64,000 nucleotides of DNA from Candidatus Allofournierella pullicola (GTDB lineage Bacteria > Bacillota > Clostridia > Oscillospirales > Ruminococcaceae), in contig DXFW01000008.1 of assembly GCA_019114225.1 (NCBI GenBank), positions 94,316 through 158,315 on the forward strand, written 5' to 3'. Below are positions 1-7,489 of the stretch, piece by piece (position 1 is the first letter of the stretch; each line of letters opens with the position of its first letter). Under the pieces are notes generated by a model. It searched no databases, was not told the origin of the DNA, and saw nothing but the letters and a program-made list of their open reading frames with translations. The translations under genes and the position numbers were made by a program.

Positions 1-1
1 C

Positions 2-505
2 GCCCAGGGCGCCATCTCCTTCGACGGGGCGAACAAGGCTTCCATCGACCATAACAAATGCGTGGGCTGCGGGCGCTGCCTGGGCCGCTGCAACTTCGAC
101 GCCATCTCCTGCCCCTCCGACGCGGCCAGCAAGCTGCTGAACTGCCGCATTGCCGAGTACGCCAAGGCGGTGGTGGACGGGCGGCCCAACTTCCACATCA
201 ACCTGGTGATGGACATCTCTCCCAACTGCGACTGCCACTCGGAGAACGACGCGCCCATCATCCCGGATGTGGGCATGTTCGCCTCCTTCGACCCGGTGGC
301 TCTGGACCAGGCCTGTGCCGACGCCTGCAACAACATGCCCGTCCTGGCGGACAGCCAGCTGGCCGACAACCTGGCCACCCCCGGCTTCTGCGCCTGCGGC
401 GACCACTTCACCGACAGCGCCCCCGTCACCCATTGGCAGTCCGCCCTGGAGCACGGCGAGAAAATCGGCCTGGGCACCCGGGAGTATGAACTGGTCAAAG
501 TGTGA
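2..505 (+). CDS. DUF362-type iron-sulfur protein, C-terminal part
   Basis: The reading frame is open from the window edge, so the N-terminus lies outside. The visible 167 residues contain a 4Fe-4S ferredoxin cluster motif (CVGCGRC, then LGRCNF), then a region with PNCDCHSEND, FDPVALDQAC and a late CACGDH. This arrangement (ferredoxin insert within a DUF362 domain, FDPVALD near the end) is typical of DUF362 or 'Fe-S center' proteins of Clostridia, whose biochemical role is not settled. The first ATG and GTG codons inside the window sit within the ferredoxin motif and are not starts. A strong terminator follows the stop directly. Family assignment is confident; function is not. Confidence 0.85.
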   Translation, partial: AQGAISFDGANKASIDHNKCVGCGRCLGRCNFDAISCPSDAASKLLNCRIAEYAKAVVDGRPNFHINLVMDISPNCDCHSENDAPIIPDVGMFASFDPVALDQACADACNNMPVLADSQLADNLATPGFCACGDHFTDSAPVTHWQSALEHGEKIGLGTREYELVKV

Positions 506-547
506 TTTTTGGTATAAACCAAAGAAAAATTACAAACAGTATAACAA

Positions 548-593
548 AACGGCCCTTTGCCCCGGTGTTTTTGGGGCAAGGGGCCGTTTTTTG
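548..593 (+). terminator. Intrinsic terminator after DUF362 gene
   Basis: A 15-bp stem (ACGGCCCTTTGCCCC paired with GGGGCAAGGGGCCGT, one wobble pair) is followed by TTTTTT. Confidence 0.9.
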
Positions 594-716
594 TGTGGAG
601 GGAGATAGGCAGGAGGGCGGCGCTCTCCCAGTTCCGCACGGCCCACCGTTCGACGCCGGCTGTGCTGGCCGCGGCGCTGCCCGGGCAAAACGAAAGGCCA
701 GCTTAAAAAATGCTCC

Positions 717-810
717 GCCCGGCCCTCTCCACCGCACGCGGCATTTCGGACATTTTCCACGACGACGGAAAATGTCCGCTCTGAGGCGCACTACGTGGAG
801 AGGGCCGGGC
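717..810. repeat. Nested perfect inverted repeats (foldback) in a gene-free stretch
   Basis: The outer arms 717-732 and 795-810 are perfect 16-bp reverse complements (GCCCGGCCCTCTCCAC). Nested inside, 747-758 and 767-778 are perfect 12-bp reverse complements (CGGACATTTTCC) around an 8-base loop. No T-run follows, so this is not a terminator. About 100 bases to either side, 616-645 and 835-865 look like degenerate direct copies of one another (GGCGGCGCTCTCCC versus GGCGGTGCTTTCCC). The stretch 594-886 holds no credible gene on either strand. It resembles a small mobile or dispersed palindromic element or a structured RNA. Confidence 0.7.
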
Positions 811-877
811 TTCGCTTTGACCGGGTGCGGGAGGACGGGCGGTGCTTTCCCGGTTCTGTCCGCCCCGCCCCCGCTCC

Positions 878-914
878 AAAACAACACGCCCCGGAGGCGG
901 TGTCCTCCGGGGCG
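878..914 (-). terminator. Terminator of the minus-strand lipoprotein gene
   Basis: An 11 to 12-bp stem (CGCCCCGGAGGA / TCCGGGGCG arms at 887-914) lies just past the stop of the gene ending at 920. On the minus strand it is followed by a weak T-rich tract (TGTTGTTTT). Confidence 0.7.
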
Positions 915-919
915 CGGGG

Positions 920-1510
920 TCAATCCTTTTCCAGATACTGCTCCACGGCGCAGGTCAGGCGCTCGTAGCAGGCGGGGGTGTAGTGGTCGAAGCGCTGGGG
1001 GTCGCCCGCGTCCGCCAGCAGGGGCAGCTGCCCGGGCATATCCCGCAGGATGGCCCATGCCTGCCCGTCCACGGCGGGCCAGTTGGCCCAGAACAGGTTC
1101 TGGCGTTCCGCGTCCAGCCCGGCCAGCCAGTTCTCCAGGTGAAGGGTCATGGCGTCGATGGAACTGTCCTTGGCGTTGGCCTCGGTCCAGTTCAGCAGTT
1201 CGGCGGCGGCGATGGCCGTTTTCAGGCTCACCCCCGCTTCCCCTTCCCCAAAGGAGACACACCCTTCCAGCGCCGCCGTCAGGCCCTCGGGGTCCTGCAC
1301 CGGCTGGGGCTGGGGACGCCCTGCCGCCTCCTGGGCTTCGGAGCTGCCCGGGGCCGTCGGCAGCGGGTCCGGCTGTGCCGGGGCCGCGGGGGAGGGCAGC
1401 GGCGCTGCGGACGGGCCGGGGGTGGGTTCAGCCGGGGGCGCGGCCCCCGGAACGGTGCAGGCCGCCAACATCAGAAAGGCCGCGCACACCATCAGCCAAA
1501 GTTGTCTCAT
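920..1510 (-). CDS. Small secreted lipoprotein of unknown function
   Basis: A protein of 196 residues. The N-terminus is a lipoprotein signal peptide with lipobox LAAC (Cys18). A Pro/Ala/Ser-rich spacer of about 45 residues follows, then a compact domain of about 125 residues rich in Ala, Leu, Trp and acidic residues (AELLNWTEANAK, ENWLAGLD, NWPAVDGQAWAILRD). I do not recognise the C-terminal domain. The start is supported by GAAGGAGG eight bases upstream. The gene lies 34 bases downstream of a 36-codon membrane peptide gene and is probably co-transcribed with it. The product is expected on the outer face of the cytoplasmic membrane. Confidence 0.7.
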   Translation of the reverse strand: MRQLWLMVCAAFLMLAACTVPGAAPPAEPTPGPSAAPLPSPAAPAQPDPLPTAPGSSEAQEAAGRPQPQPVQDPEGLTAALEGCVSFGEGEAGVSLKTAIAAAELLNWTEANAKDSSIDAMTLHLENWLAGLDAERQNLFWANWPAVDGQAWAILRDMPGQLPLLADAGDPQRFDHYTPACYERLTCAVEQYLEKD

Positions 1511-1544
1511 ACCACTGCCTCCTTCCGTGCACGTGTGGCGCAGT

Positions 1545-1655
1545 TTATTCTATCGTTAGTATACGCCGGATCAGACGAAAAATACACACCGCCACCGCGG
1601 CAAAACCCAGCGCCAGCCCAAAGACGGCCCAGCCGGAATGTTTCTTCTTTTCCAT
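1545..1655 (-). CDS. 36-residue single-span membrane peptide
   Basis: A short open frame with an excellent ribosome site (CAAGGAGG, seven bases before ATG). The product begins MEKKKHSGWAVFG, has one hydrophobic segment of about 17 residues, and ends in a basic patch (RLIRR) followed by ILTIE. Lysines in front and arginines behind fit a one-pass membrane peptide. It lies just upstream of, and on the same strand as, the lipoprotein gene. The function is unknown; an inner-membrane partner of the lipoprotein is possible. Support is the strong Shine-Dalgarno sequence, the coherent transmembrane profile and the position between a divergent promoter region and a real gene. Confidence 0.6.
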   Translation of the reverse strand: MEKKKHSGWAVFGLALGFAAVAVCIFRLIRRILTIE

Positions 1656-1692
1656 TGCAAAAACCTCCTTGTTTGTGGCCCGCTGCCCGCCG

Positions 1693-1721
1693 TTGACGGC
1701 GGACAGGGCGGGCCGTATAAT
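1693..1721 (+). promoter_or_regulatory. Consensus sigma-A promoter for the M18 aminopeptidase operon
   Basis: TTGACG, a 17-base spacer and a perfect TATAAT, located about 80 bases upstream of the aminopeptidase start. Confidence 0.85.
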
Positions 1722-1802
1722 GAAAGAATGAACCCCGCGGCAAGCGGCTCTCCCACCCGGCGGGCCGTCTGCCGCAGCCGAAAAACGAGGTGCTTATACT
1801 CT

Positions 1803-3095
1803 ATGAACGATTCTACCCTGCTGTTTGACTTCATTCGCCGCAGCCCCAGCCCCTGGCACGCGGTAAAAACCGCCGCCGAGGCTCTGGACGAGGCCGGTTA
1901 CACCCGCCTGGAAGAGCGGGAGAGCTGGTCTCTCGTCCCCGGCGGAAAATACTACACCACCCGGGAGGGCTCCAGCCTCATCGCCTGGCGGCAGCCCGCC
2001 GCCCCCGGCGCAGGCTGGCGCATTGCCGCCGCCCACTCCGACAGCCCCGCCTACCGGGTGAAGGGCGCGGCGGTGAAGAGCGGCTGCACCATGCTGCTCA
2101 CCGAGGGCTACGGCGGCATGATCCGCGCCTCCTGGCTGGACCGGCCTCTGGGCCTTGCCGGCCGTGTGCTGGTGCGCACCGCCGCCGGGGTGGAAGCCCG
2201 CCTCATCGCCCCCGACCGGGATCTGGCGGTCATGCCTCACCCGGCCATCCATCTGGACCGGAACATCAACGACGGCCACAAATACGACCCCAAGGTGGAC
2301 ATGCAGGCCCTCTTTGCCCCCGGCGAAAAGGCGGCGGACTACGAGGCGCTGCTGGCGGCCGAGGCGGGCTGCGCCGTGGAGGACATCCTGGGCGCGGACA
2401 TCCTGCTCTACTGCCGCCAGGAGGGAACCACCGCCGGTGCGCAGGGCGAGCTCATCCTCTGCCCCCGGCTGGACGACCTGGCCTGCGCCTGGGCCACCCT
2501 GCAAGGCTTTCTGGAAGCGCCCGCCTCCCAGGAGGGCGCGGTGTGGTGCCTGTTCGACAACGAGGAGGTGGGCAGCGGCACCCGGCAGGGGGCCCTGGGC
2601 ACCTTCCTGCCCGACGTGCTGGCCGCCGCCGGAGAGGCCCTGGGCGAGACGGAAGATGAGCGCCGCCGGGGCATTGCGAAGAGCCTTGCCCTCAGCGCCG
2701 ACAACGGCCACGCCATCCACCCGAACTTCGCTTCCTATGCCGACGGGGACTTCCCGGTGCGGCTGGGGGGCGGCGTGGTGCTGAAGTTCAACGCGGGCCA
2801 GAAATACACCACCACCGGCCTCACCGCCGCCCTGTTCAAGGCGGTGTGCGAACAGGCGGGCGTGCCGGTGCAGACCTATTACAACCGCCCGGACATGCCC
2901 GGCGGCAGCACCCTGGGCAACCTCCTGGGCACCCGTGTGCCCCTGCCCATGGCGGACATCGGCCTGCCCCAGCTGGCCATGCACTCCTGCGTGGAGACCG
3001 CCGCGGCCTCCGACGTGGCCGCCCTGCACAAAGCCTGCGCCGCCTGGTACGCGGCCAAGCTGACCCCGGCGGAAAACGGCTGGGCCATCGGCTGA
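1803..3095 (+). CDS. apeB: M18 family aminopeptidase
   Basis: A protein of 430 residues, the usual length for bacterial M18 (aspartyl aminopeptidase-type) enzymes, which are cytosolic dinuclear zinc exopeptidases. Family marks are visible: AAHSDSPAYRVK (first metal His and Asp), the HPAIHLDRNIN segment, DNEEVGSGTRQGA (catalytic Glu pair), SADNGHAIHPN and GGVVLKFN. The start chosen is MNDSTLLFDF, where family similarity begins; a longer upstream frame has no family resemblance. The ribosome site (CGAGGTG) is modest and rather far from the ATG. The stop overlaps the start of gluQ (TGATG), so the two are translationally coupled. Substrate preference cannot be read from sequence. Confidence 0.92.
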   Translation: MNDSTLLFDFIRRSPSPWHAVKTAAEALDEAGYTRLEERESWSLVPGGKYYTTREGSSLIAWRQPAAPGAGWRIAAAHSDSPAYRVKGAAVKSGCTMLLTEGYGGMIRASWLDRPLGLAGRVLVRTAAGVEARLIAPDRDLAVMPHPAIHLDRNINDGHKYDPKVDMQALFAPGEKAADYEALLAAEAGCAVEDILGADILLYCRQEGTTAGAQGELILCPRLDDLACAWATLQGFLEAPASQEGAVWCLFDNEEVGSGTRQGALGTFLPDVLAAAGEALGETEDERRRGIAKSLALSADNGHAIHPNFASYADGDFPVRLGGGVVLKFNAGQKYTTTGLTAALFKAVCEQAGVPVQTYYNRPDMPGGSTLGNLLGTRVPLPMADIGLPQLAMHSCVETAAASDVAALHKACAAWYAAKLTPAENGWAIG

Positions 3096-4048
3096 TGGCG
3101 GGCCAAACCGTGACCGGGCGCTTCGCCCCCAGCCCCTCCGGGCGCATGCACCTGGGCAACCTGTTGTGCAGTCTGCTGGCCTGGCTTTCGGCCAAACACG
3201 ACGGCGGGCGGGTGGTGCTGCGCATTGAGGACCTGGACGCCGAGCGCTGCCCCCGCAAATTCGCCGACCTCCTGGAGGCCGACCTGCGCTGGCTGGGCCT
3301 TGTGTGGGACGAGGGCGGCAGCGACGGCGGGGCGAACGGCCCCTACTACCAGAGCGAGCGCTCGGAAATCTACGAAACCTATTTTAAAAGGCTCACGGAA
3401 CAGGGCCTGATTTATCCCTGCTTTTGCAGCCGCAGCCAGCTCCACGCGGCCAGCGCCCCCCACCGGTCGGACGGCACTCCCGTTTATTCCGGGGCCTGCC
3501 GTGGCCTTTCGCCGGAGGAAGTGCGCCGCCGCTGGGCCCAGCGCCCGCCGGCCTGGCGGCTGCGGGTGGGGGAGGAGACGGTGGCCTTCACCGACGGCCA
3601 CCTGGGCCGGTACGAGGAATCCCTGCCCGAGGATTGCGGCGACTTTGTGGTGCGCCGGGGGGACGGGGTGTTCGCCTACCAGCTGGCGGTGGTGGTGGAC
3701 GACGCGCTGATGGGGGTGACCCAGGTGGTGCGTGGGGCGGACCTTTTGCAGTCCACCCCCCGGCAGCTCTACCTATATAAATTGCTGGGCCTGCCCGCCC
3801 CGGAGTTCTATCACCTGCCTCTGCTGCTGGCCCCGGACGGGCGGCGGCTCTCCAAGCGGGACGGGGACGTGAGCCTGGAAACGCTGCAAAGCCGCTTCAC
3901 CGCCGAAGAGGTGGTGGGCCGGCTTGCCTTTGCGGCACACCTTTTGGAAAAGCCCGAACCCGTGGCGGCGGCGGAACTTGTAAAAAGTTTTTCCTGGGAA
4001 AAGGTCCCCAAAGAGGATATCCTTCTGCCCCGGGGCCTGTTTGACTGA
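3095..4048 (+). CDS. gluQ: Glutamyl-Q tRNA(Asp) synthetase
   Basis: A protein of 317 residues resembling the catalytic half of glutamyl-tRNA synthetase without an anticodon-binding domain. That is the hallmark of GluQ-RS, which attaches glutamate to the queuosine base of tRNA-Asp. Motifs: FAPSPSGRMHLGN (HIGH-like signature), RIEDLDAERCP, CFCSRSQL (part of the zinc site), GADLLQSTPRQLYL, and LSKRDGD (KMSKS-like). The protein ends about 65 residues after that loop, as expected. It overlaps the aminopeptidase stop by one base and has no separate ribosome site. A metallophosphoesterase gene follows after 14 bases. Confidence 0.92.
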   Translation: MAGQTVTGRFAPSPSGRMHLGNLLCSLLAWLSAKHDGGRVVLRIEDLDAERCPRKFADLLEADLRWLGLVWDEGGSDGGANGPYYQSERSEIYETYFKRLTEQGLIYPCFCSRSQLHAASAPHRSDGTPVYSGACRGLSPEEVRRRWAQRPPAWRLRVGEETVAFTDGHLGRYEESLPEDCGDFVVRRGDGVFAYQLAVVVDDALMGVTQVVRGADLLQSTPRQLYLYKLLGLPAPEFYHLPLLLAPDGRRLSKRDGDVSLETLQSRFTAEEVVGRLAFAAHLLEKPEPVAAAELVKSFSWEKVPKEDILLPRGLFD

Positions 4049-4062
4049 AAGGGGAGATACCC

Positions 4063-5397
4063 GTGAAAAAGATCTTCGCGGCGGCGCTGGCCGCATTGCT
4101 TGCGGCGGCGGCCCTCTCCGGCTGCGGGCGACAGGTGCCTCCCGCCGCCCCGGTGACCCTGGCGGTGGCCAGCGACCTGCACTATGTGGGCGAGGCCATC
4201 GAGGACGGAGGCGAACTGTTCACCCGTGTGGTGGAGGAGGGCGACGGCCGCCAGCTGAACTACATCCGCCCCATCACCGACGCCTTTCTCGCCGAAGTGG
4301 TAAAGGACAAGCCCGACGCGCTGATCCTGACCGGCGATCTGAGCTTCAACGGCGAAAAGGCCAGCCACGAAGAGCTGGCGGAAAAGCTGAACAAGGTGGT
4401 GGAGGCCGGGGTGCCGGTGTACGTGCTGCCCGGCAACCACGACGTGAACAACTACGCCGCCTCCACGTATCTGGGCGATGAGCGGGCGGCAGCGGACTTC
4501 GTCACGCCGGAACAGTTCGAGGAAATTTATAAAAACTGCGGCTTTTCCGCCGCCGACAGCCGGGACAAAGCTTCGCTGAGCTACATGGTCAAACTGAACG
4601 CCGGGGTCTGGCTCTTCATGCTGGACACCCAGCCGTACTATCTCCATGAGCCGGGCTTTCCCTATTGCGTCGGCGGCGTGGTGCAGGACGGCACCTGGAC
4701 CTGGCTGGAAAAGCAGCTGAAAAAATGCCAGGAGGCGGGGGCGGTGCCCCTGGTGGCAATGCACCAGAACCTGGCGCTGCACAGCGAGCGCTTCACCACC
4801 GGCTACCGTCTCTACGACGCGGACCGGCTGGCCCAGCTGGTGGCGGACTGCGGCGGGCAGCTGGCTTTCAGCGGCCATTTGCACCCCCAGCACATCGCCC
4901 TGTGGCAGAGCGAAGCGGGTCAGCAGGTGTGGGACGTGGCCTCCGGCAGCCTGGCGGTGTGGCCCTATCTCTCCGGCCGGGTCACCATCGACCCCGACGG
5001 GGCGGGCCGGGCCTCTTATGACTATGAGGCAAAGCCCACCGACGTGACCGCCTGGGCCGCCGCCACCGGCCAGACCGACCCGGTGTTTGAAGATTTCTCC
5101 GCCTTCGGACGGGAGCAGTTCGCCCAAAACTCCACCAGCCGCGGGGCGGACAAGTTCGTGGAGGCCCTGGGCGAGGAGGACGCCGCGGCCTTCCGCCGGG
5201 CGATGGGCCAGGCGAACGTGCTCTACTTTGCCGGCGCCCTCACCCGCGAGGCCGCCGACGCGCTCACCGCTTCGCCCGACTGGGCCGCCGTGGAGCGGGC
5301 GGGGCAGAAAGGCGTGGACACCGCCCAATACCTTGCCACGCTGGTGAAAGAGGCGGGCGCGGACCATTGCAGCCTGCACATCGACCCGGCGGGCTGA
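4063..5397 (+). CDS. Lipoprotein calcineurin-like metallophosphoesterase
   Basis: A protein of 444 residues with a lipoprotein signal (LSGC). The phosphoesterase motifs appear in order: SDLHY, TGDLSFNG, PGNHDVNN, AMHQN and FSGHLHPQH, which together supply the dinuclear metal site. The C-terminal 130 residues are a helical extension of unknown role. It is probably anchored outside the membrane and acts on phosphodiesters or phosphomonoesters; the true substrate is unknown. It follows gluQ after 14 bases with ribosome site AAGGGGAG and ends the operon, being followed by a strong terminator. Confidence 0.88.
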   Translation: MKKIFAAALAALLAAAALSGCGRQVPPAAPVTLAVASDLHYVGEAIEDGGELFTRVVEEGDGRQLNYIRPITDAFLAEVVKDKPDALILTGDLSFNGEKASHEELAEKLNKVVEAGVPVYVLPGNHDVNNYAASTYLGDERAAADFVTPEQFEEIYKNCGFSAADSRDKASLSYMVKLNAGVWLFMLDTQPYYLHEPGFPYCVGGVVQDGTWTWLEKQLKKCQEAGAVPLVAMHQNLALHSERFTTGYRLYDADRLAQLVADCGGQLAFSGHLHPQHIALWQSEAGQQVWDVASGSLAVWPYLSGRVTIDPDGAGRASYDYEAKPTDVTAWAAATGQTDPVFEDFSAFGREQFAQNSTSRGADKFVEALGEEDAAAFRRAMGQANVLYFAGALTREAADALTASPDWAAVERAGQKGVDTAQYLATLVKEAGADHCSLHIDPAG

Positions 5398-5420
5398 CGA
5401 GGCGGTTCAAAAACCGGCGC

Positions 5421-5466
5421 AAAGGCCGGCGGAGCAGGGAAGAAGCCCTGCGCCGCCGGCCTTTTT
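5421..5466 (+). terminator. Terminator after the phosphoesterase gene
   Basis: A long GC-rich stem (AAAGGCCGGCGG paired with CCGCCGGCCTTT, with an inner GCAGGG/CCCTGC) followed by TTTTT. Confidence 0.9.
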
Positions 5467-5491
5467 CTGCGCGCCGCGCCGCCCCGGTTTG

Positions 5492-5539
5492 GTATGAGAA
5501 TATTTCATACTTTGCACGGGGCGCATTTGATGGTAGCCT
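5492..5539 (+). promoter_or_regulatory. Palindromic operator plus -10 box, copy 1 of 3 (ABC transporter operon)
   Basis: The 19-bp palindrome GTATGA-N7-TCATAC at 5492-5510 is followed by exactly 23 bases and then TAGCCT (5534-5539) as a -10-like hexamer. No -35 box is visible, which fits an activator-dependent promoter. The same palindrome at the same distance occurs at 7348 and 13747. Confidence 0.7.
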
Positions 5540-5600
5540 AAGAATAGAAAATGACGCGCCGCGCCGCGCTATCTTTGAAAAAGGAGGAAGCAAAACCGCT

Positions 5601-6401
5601 ATGTTCAGTTCGAAAAAGAAAACCGGCTTTTCCAAGCTCGTAGCGTCCATTCCCAACTGGGTCTGGCTCATCATTTCGCTGGCCACCGCGCTGCTGCTCT
5701 GGGTCATCATCTCCCACACCGAAAAGGGCGGTATCGTGTTCGCCACTCCCCCCGAGGTGCTTGACAGCCTTGTCAAGCAGATCTCCAACGGCCTCCTGTG
5801 GGATCACGCCAGCCACAGCTTGTTCCGCGTGATCGTGGGCTTCTGCCTGGCCTTTGTGGCCTCCATCCCCGTGGCCTTCCTGATGGGCTGGTACGCCCCC
5901 TTCCGCCATGTGGTGGAGCCCTGGATCCAGTTCGTGCGTAACATCCCGCCCCTTGCCTACATCCCCCTGGTCATGGTAGGCGCCGGCGTGGGCGAGCCCT
6001 CCAAGATCATCGTTATCTTCATCGCCTCCTTCCTGGTTCTGGTGGTCACCATCTACCAGGGCGTGTGCAACGTGGACGTCACCCTCATCAAGGCCGCCCG
6101 CATTCTGGGCGCCTCTGACCGCGACATCTTCTTCCGGGTGGTCATTCCCGCTTCCACCCCCTTCATCCTCACCGGCGCCCGTCTGGGCCTGTCCGCCGCG
6201 CTGACCACCCTGGTCGCCGCCGAGCTGACCGGCGCTTCCGAGGGCCTGGGCATGATGATCCAGAAGGCCAGCGGCTACTACGACATGGGCACCGTGCTCA
6301 TGGGCATCATCGTCATCGGCATTATCGGTATCACCATGGAGAAACTGGTTCGGTTCTTAGAGAGGAGGCTCACAGGATGGCAGGAAACAGTGCAGCAGTA
6401 A
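5601..6401 (+). CDS. ABC transporter permease, SsuC/TauC-like
   Basis: A protein of 266 residues with about six membrane spans and the binding-protein-dependent transport fold. The EAA-like loop reads KAARILGASDRDIFFRVVIPAS. Overall it resembles permeases for sulfonates, nitrate, taurine and vitamin precursors (NMT1/SsuC group). The start ATG has AAGGAGG upstream. Its end overlaps the ATPase gene by 25 bases, so the two are coupled. A longer upstream frame is not coding. The substrate cannot be read from the permease. Confidence 0.9.
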   Translation: MFSSKKKTGFSKLVASIPNWVWLIISLATALLLWVIISHTEKGGIVFATPPEVLDSLVKQISNGLLWDHASHSLFRVIVGFCLAFVASIPVAFLMGWYAPFRHVVEPWIQFVRNIPPLAYIPLVMVGAGVGEPSKIIVIFIASFLVLVVTIYQGVCNVDVTLIKAARILGASDRDIFFRVVIPASTPFILTGARLGLSAALTTLVAAELTGASEGLGMMIQKASGYYDMGTVLMGIIVIGIIGITMEKLVRFLERRLTGWQETVQQ

Positions 6402-7168
6402 AGGTCAAGATCGACAACGTCGTCAAGAAGTTCAACGGCCGGGGTGGCGAGATGATCGCCCTGAACGGCGTCAATCTGGACATCCACGAGAACGAATTCA
6501 TCACGGTGGTGGGCCCCTCCGGCTGCGGCAAGTCCACCATTCTGAACATCATCGCCGGCCTGCTGGAGCCCACCAGCGGCAACGTCTATGTGGACGGCAA
6601 AAAGGTGGAGGGCCCCGGCCCCGAGCGCGGCGTGGTGTTCCAGCAGTACGCCCTGTTCCCCTGGCTCACCGTGCGCAACAACGTCAAGTTCGCGCTGGAT
6701 ATGCGCGGCATTAAGGGCGCTGAGGCCGACGCCATCGTGGACAAATACTTAAAAATCGTGGACCTGGAGAAGTTTGCCAACCACTATCCCAAGGAGCTTT
6801 CCGGCGGCATGAAGCAGCGCGTGGCCATCGCCCGCGCCTACGCCGCCGAGCCTGAAGTTCTGCTGATGGACGAACCCTTCGGCGCTCTGGACGCCCAGAC
6901 CCGCACCCAGCTGCAGACCGAGCTGCTGAAGACCTGGGAAGCCGAGCAGAAGACCTGCTTCTTCATCACCCACGACGTGGACGAAGCCATCATCCTGGGC
7001 CAGAAGGTGGTCATTATGAGCGCCCGTCCCGGCCGGATCAAGGAGATCGTGGACATCGACATCCCCTATCCCCGCGATCAGGAGACCAAGATGAGCCCCC
7101 GCTTCCTGGAACTGAAGAACTACATCTGGAGCCAGGTGTATCAGGAGTATCTGGAAGTCCGCAAGTGA
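6377..7168 (+). CDS. ABC transporter ATPase, SsuB/TauB-like
   Basis: A protein of 263 residues. Walker A is GPSGCGKST, the Q-loop QQYALFPWLT, the signature LSGGMKQRV, Walker B VLLMDEPFGALD and the switch His in FFITHDVDEA. The pattern and C-terminal region match the nitrate/sulfonate/taurine ATPase group. It energises import together with the permease just upstream and the binding protein encoded next. Ribosome site AGAGGAGG lies inside the permease gene. Confidence 0.93.
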   Translation: MAGNSAAVKVKIDNVVKKFNGRGGEMIALNGVNLDIHENEFITVVGPSGCGKSTILNIIAGLLEPTSGNVYVDGKKVEGPGPERGVVFQQYALFPWLTVRNNVKFALDMRGIKGAEADAIVDKYLKIVDLEKFANHYPKELSGGMKQRVAIARAYAAEPEVLLMDEPFGALDAQTRTQLQTELLKTWEAEQKTCFFITHDVDEAIILGQKVVIMSARPGRIKEIVDIDIPYPRDQETKMSPRFLELKNYIWSQVYQEYLEVRK

Positions 7169-7192
7169 TCTCATCCCCCAAAAAGCAAGCAG

Positions 7193-7233
7193 AACGCCCC
7201 CGGGCCGCCTTTGGCCCGGGGGCGTTTGCCCTT
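7193..7233 (+). terminator. Terminator after the ATPase gene
   Basis: A 14-bp perfect stem (AACGCCCCCGGGCC and its complement) followed by a short T-rich tail. It separates the permease-ATPase pair from the binding-protein gene. The stretch 7234-7347 downstream shows nothing recognisable. Confidence 0.75.
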
Positions 7234-7347
7234 TGATGTGATTACAAATGGTAACGGCGGCGGCCCCGCAAAGGGGCTTTTCTCCGGCAGAATTCACAAG
7301 GCTCCGGCAATGATTCTGTCAAAATGCCCAAAAACTATCCCGGAAAG

Positions 7348-7395
7348 GTATGAGAATATTTCATACTTTTCAATGCCCCTTCCGGCGCGTATACT
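7348..7395 (+). promoter_or_regulatory. Palindromic operator plus -10 box, copy 2 of 3 (binding-protein gene)
   Basis: GTATGA-N7-TCATAC at 7348-7366, 23 bases, then TATACT at 7390-7395. The palindrome is base-for-base identical to copy 1, and no -35 hexamer is apparent. The transcript would start about 90 bases before the gene. Confidence 0.8.
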
Positions 7396-7489
7396 TTGAG
7401 ATGACAACAGCCGGAAAAGGTGTTTTCTTTTTCGGCCAAGCGAGGCGGGTCATGGCCCGCCGCTTCAAAAACAATGGAGGAAGATACAT

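Noticed and set aside
5505..5510. ArgR or CcpA operator for the GTATGA palindrome
   Set aside because: The ARG box core TGAAT-N4-ATTCA has 14 bases and different half-sites, and the cre consensus does not match; the regulator is left unnamed.
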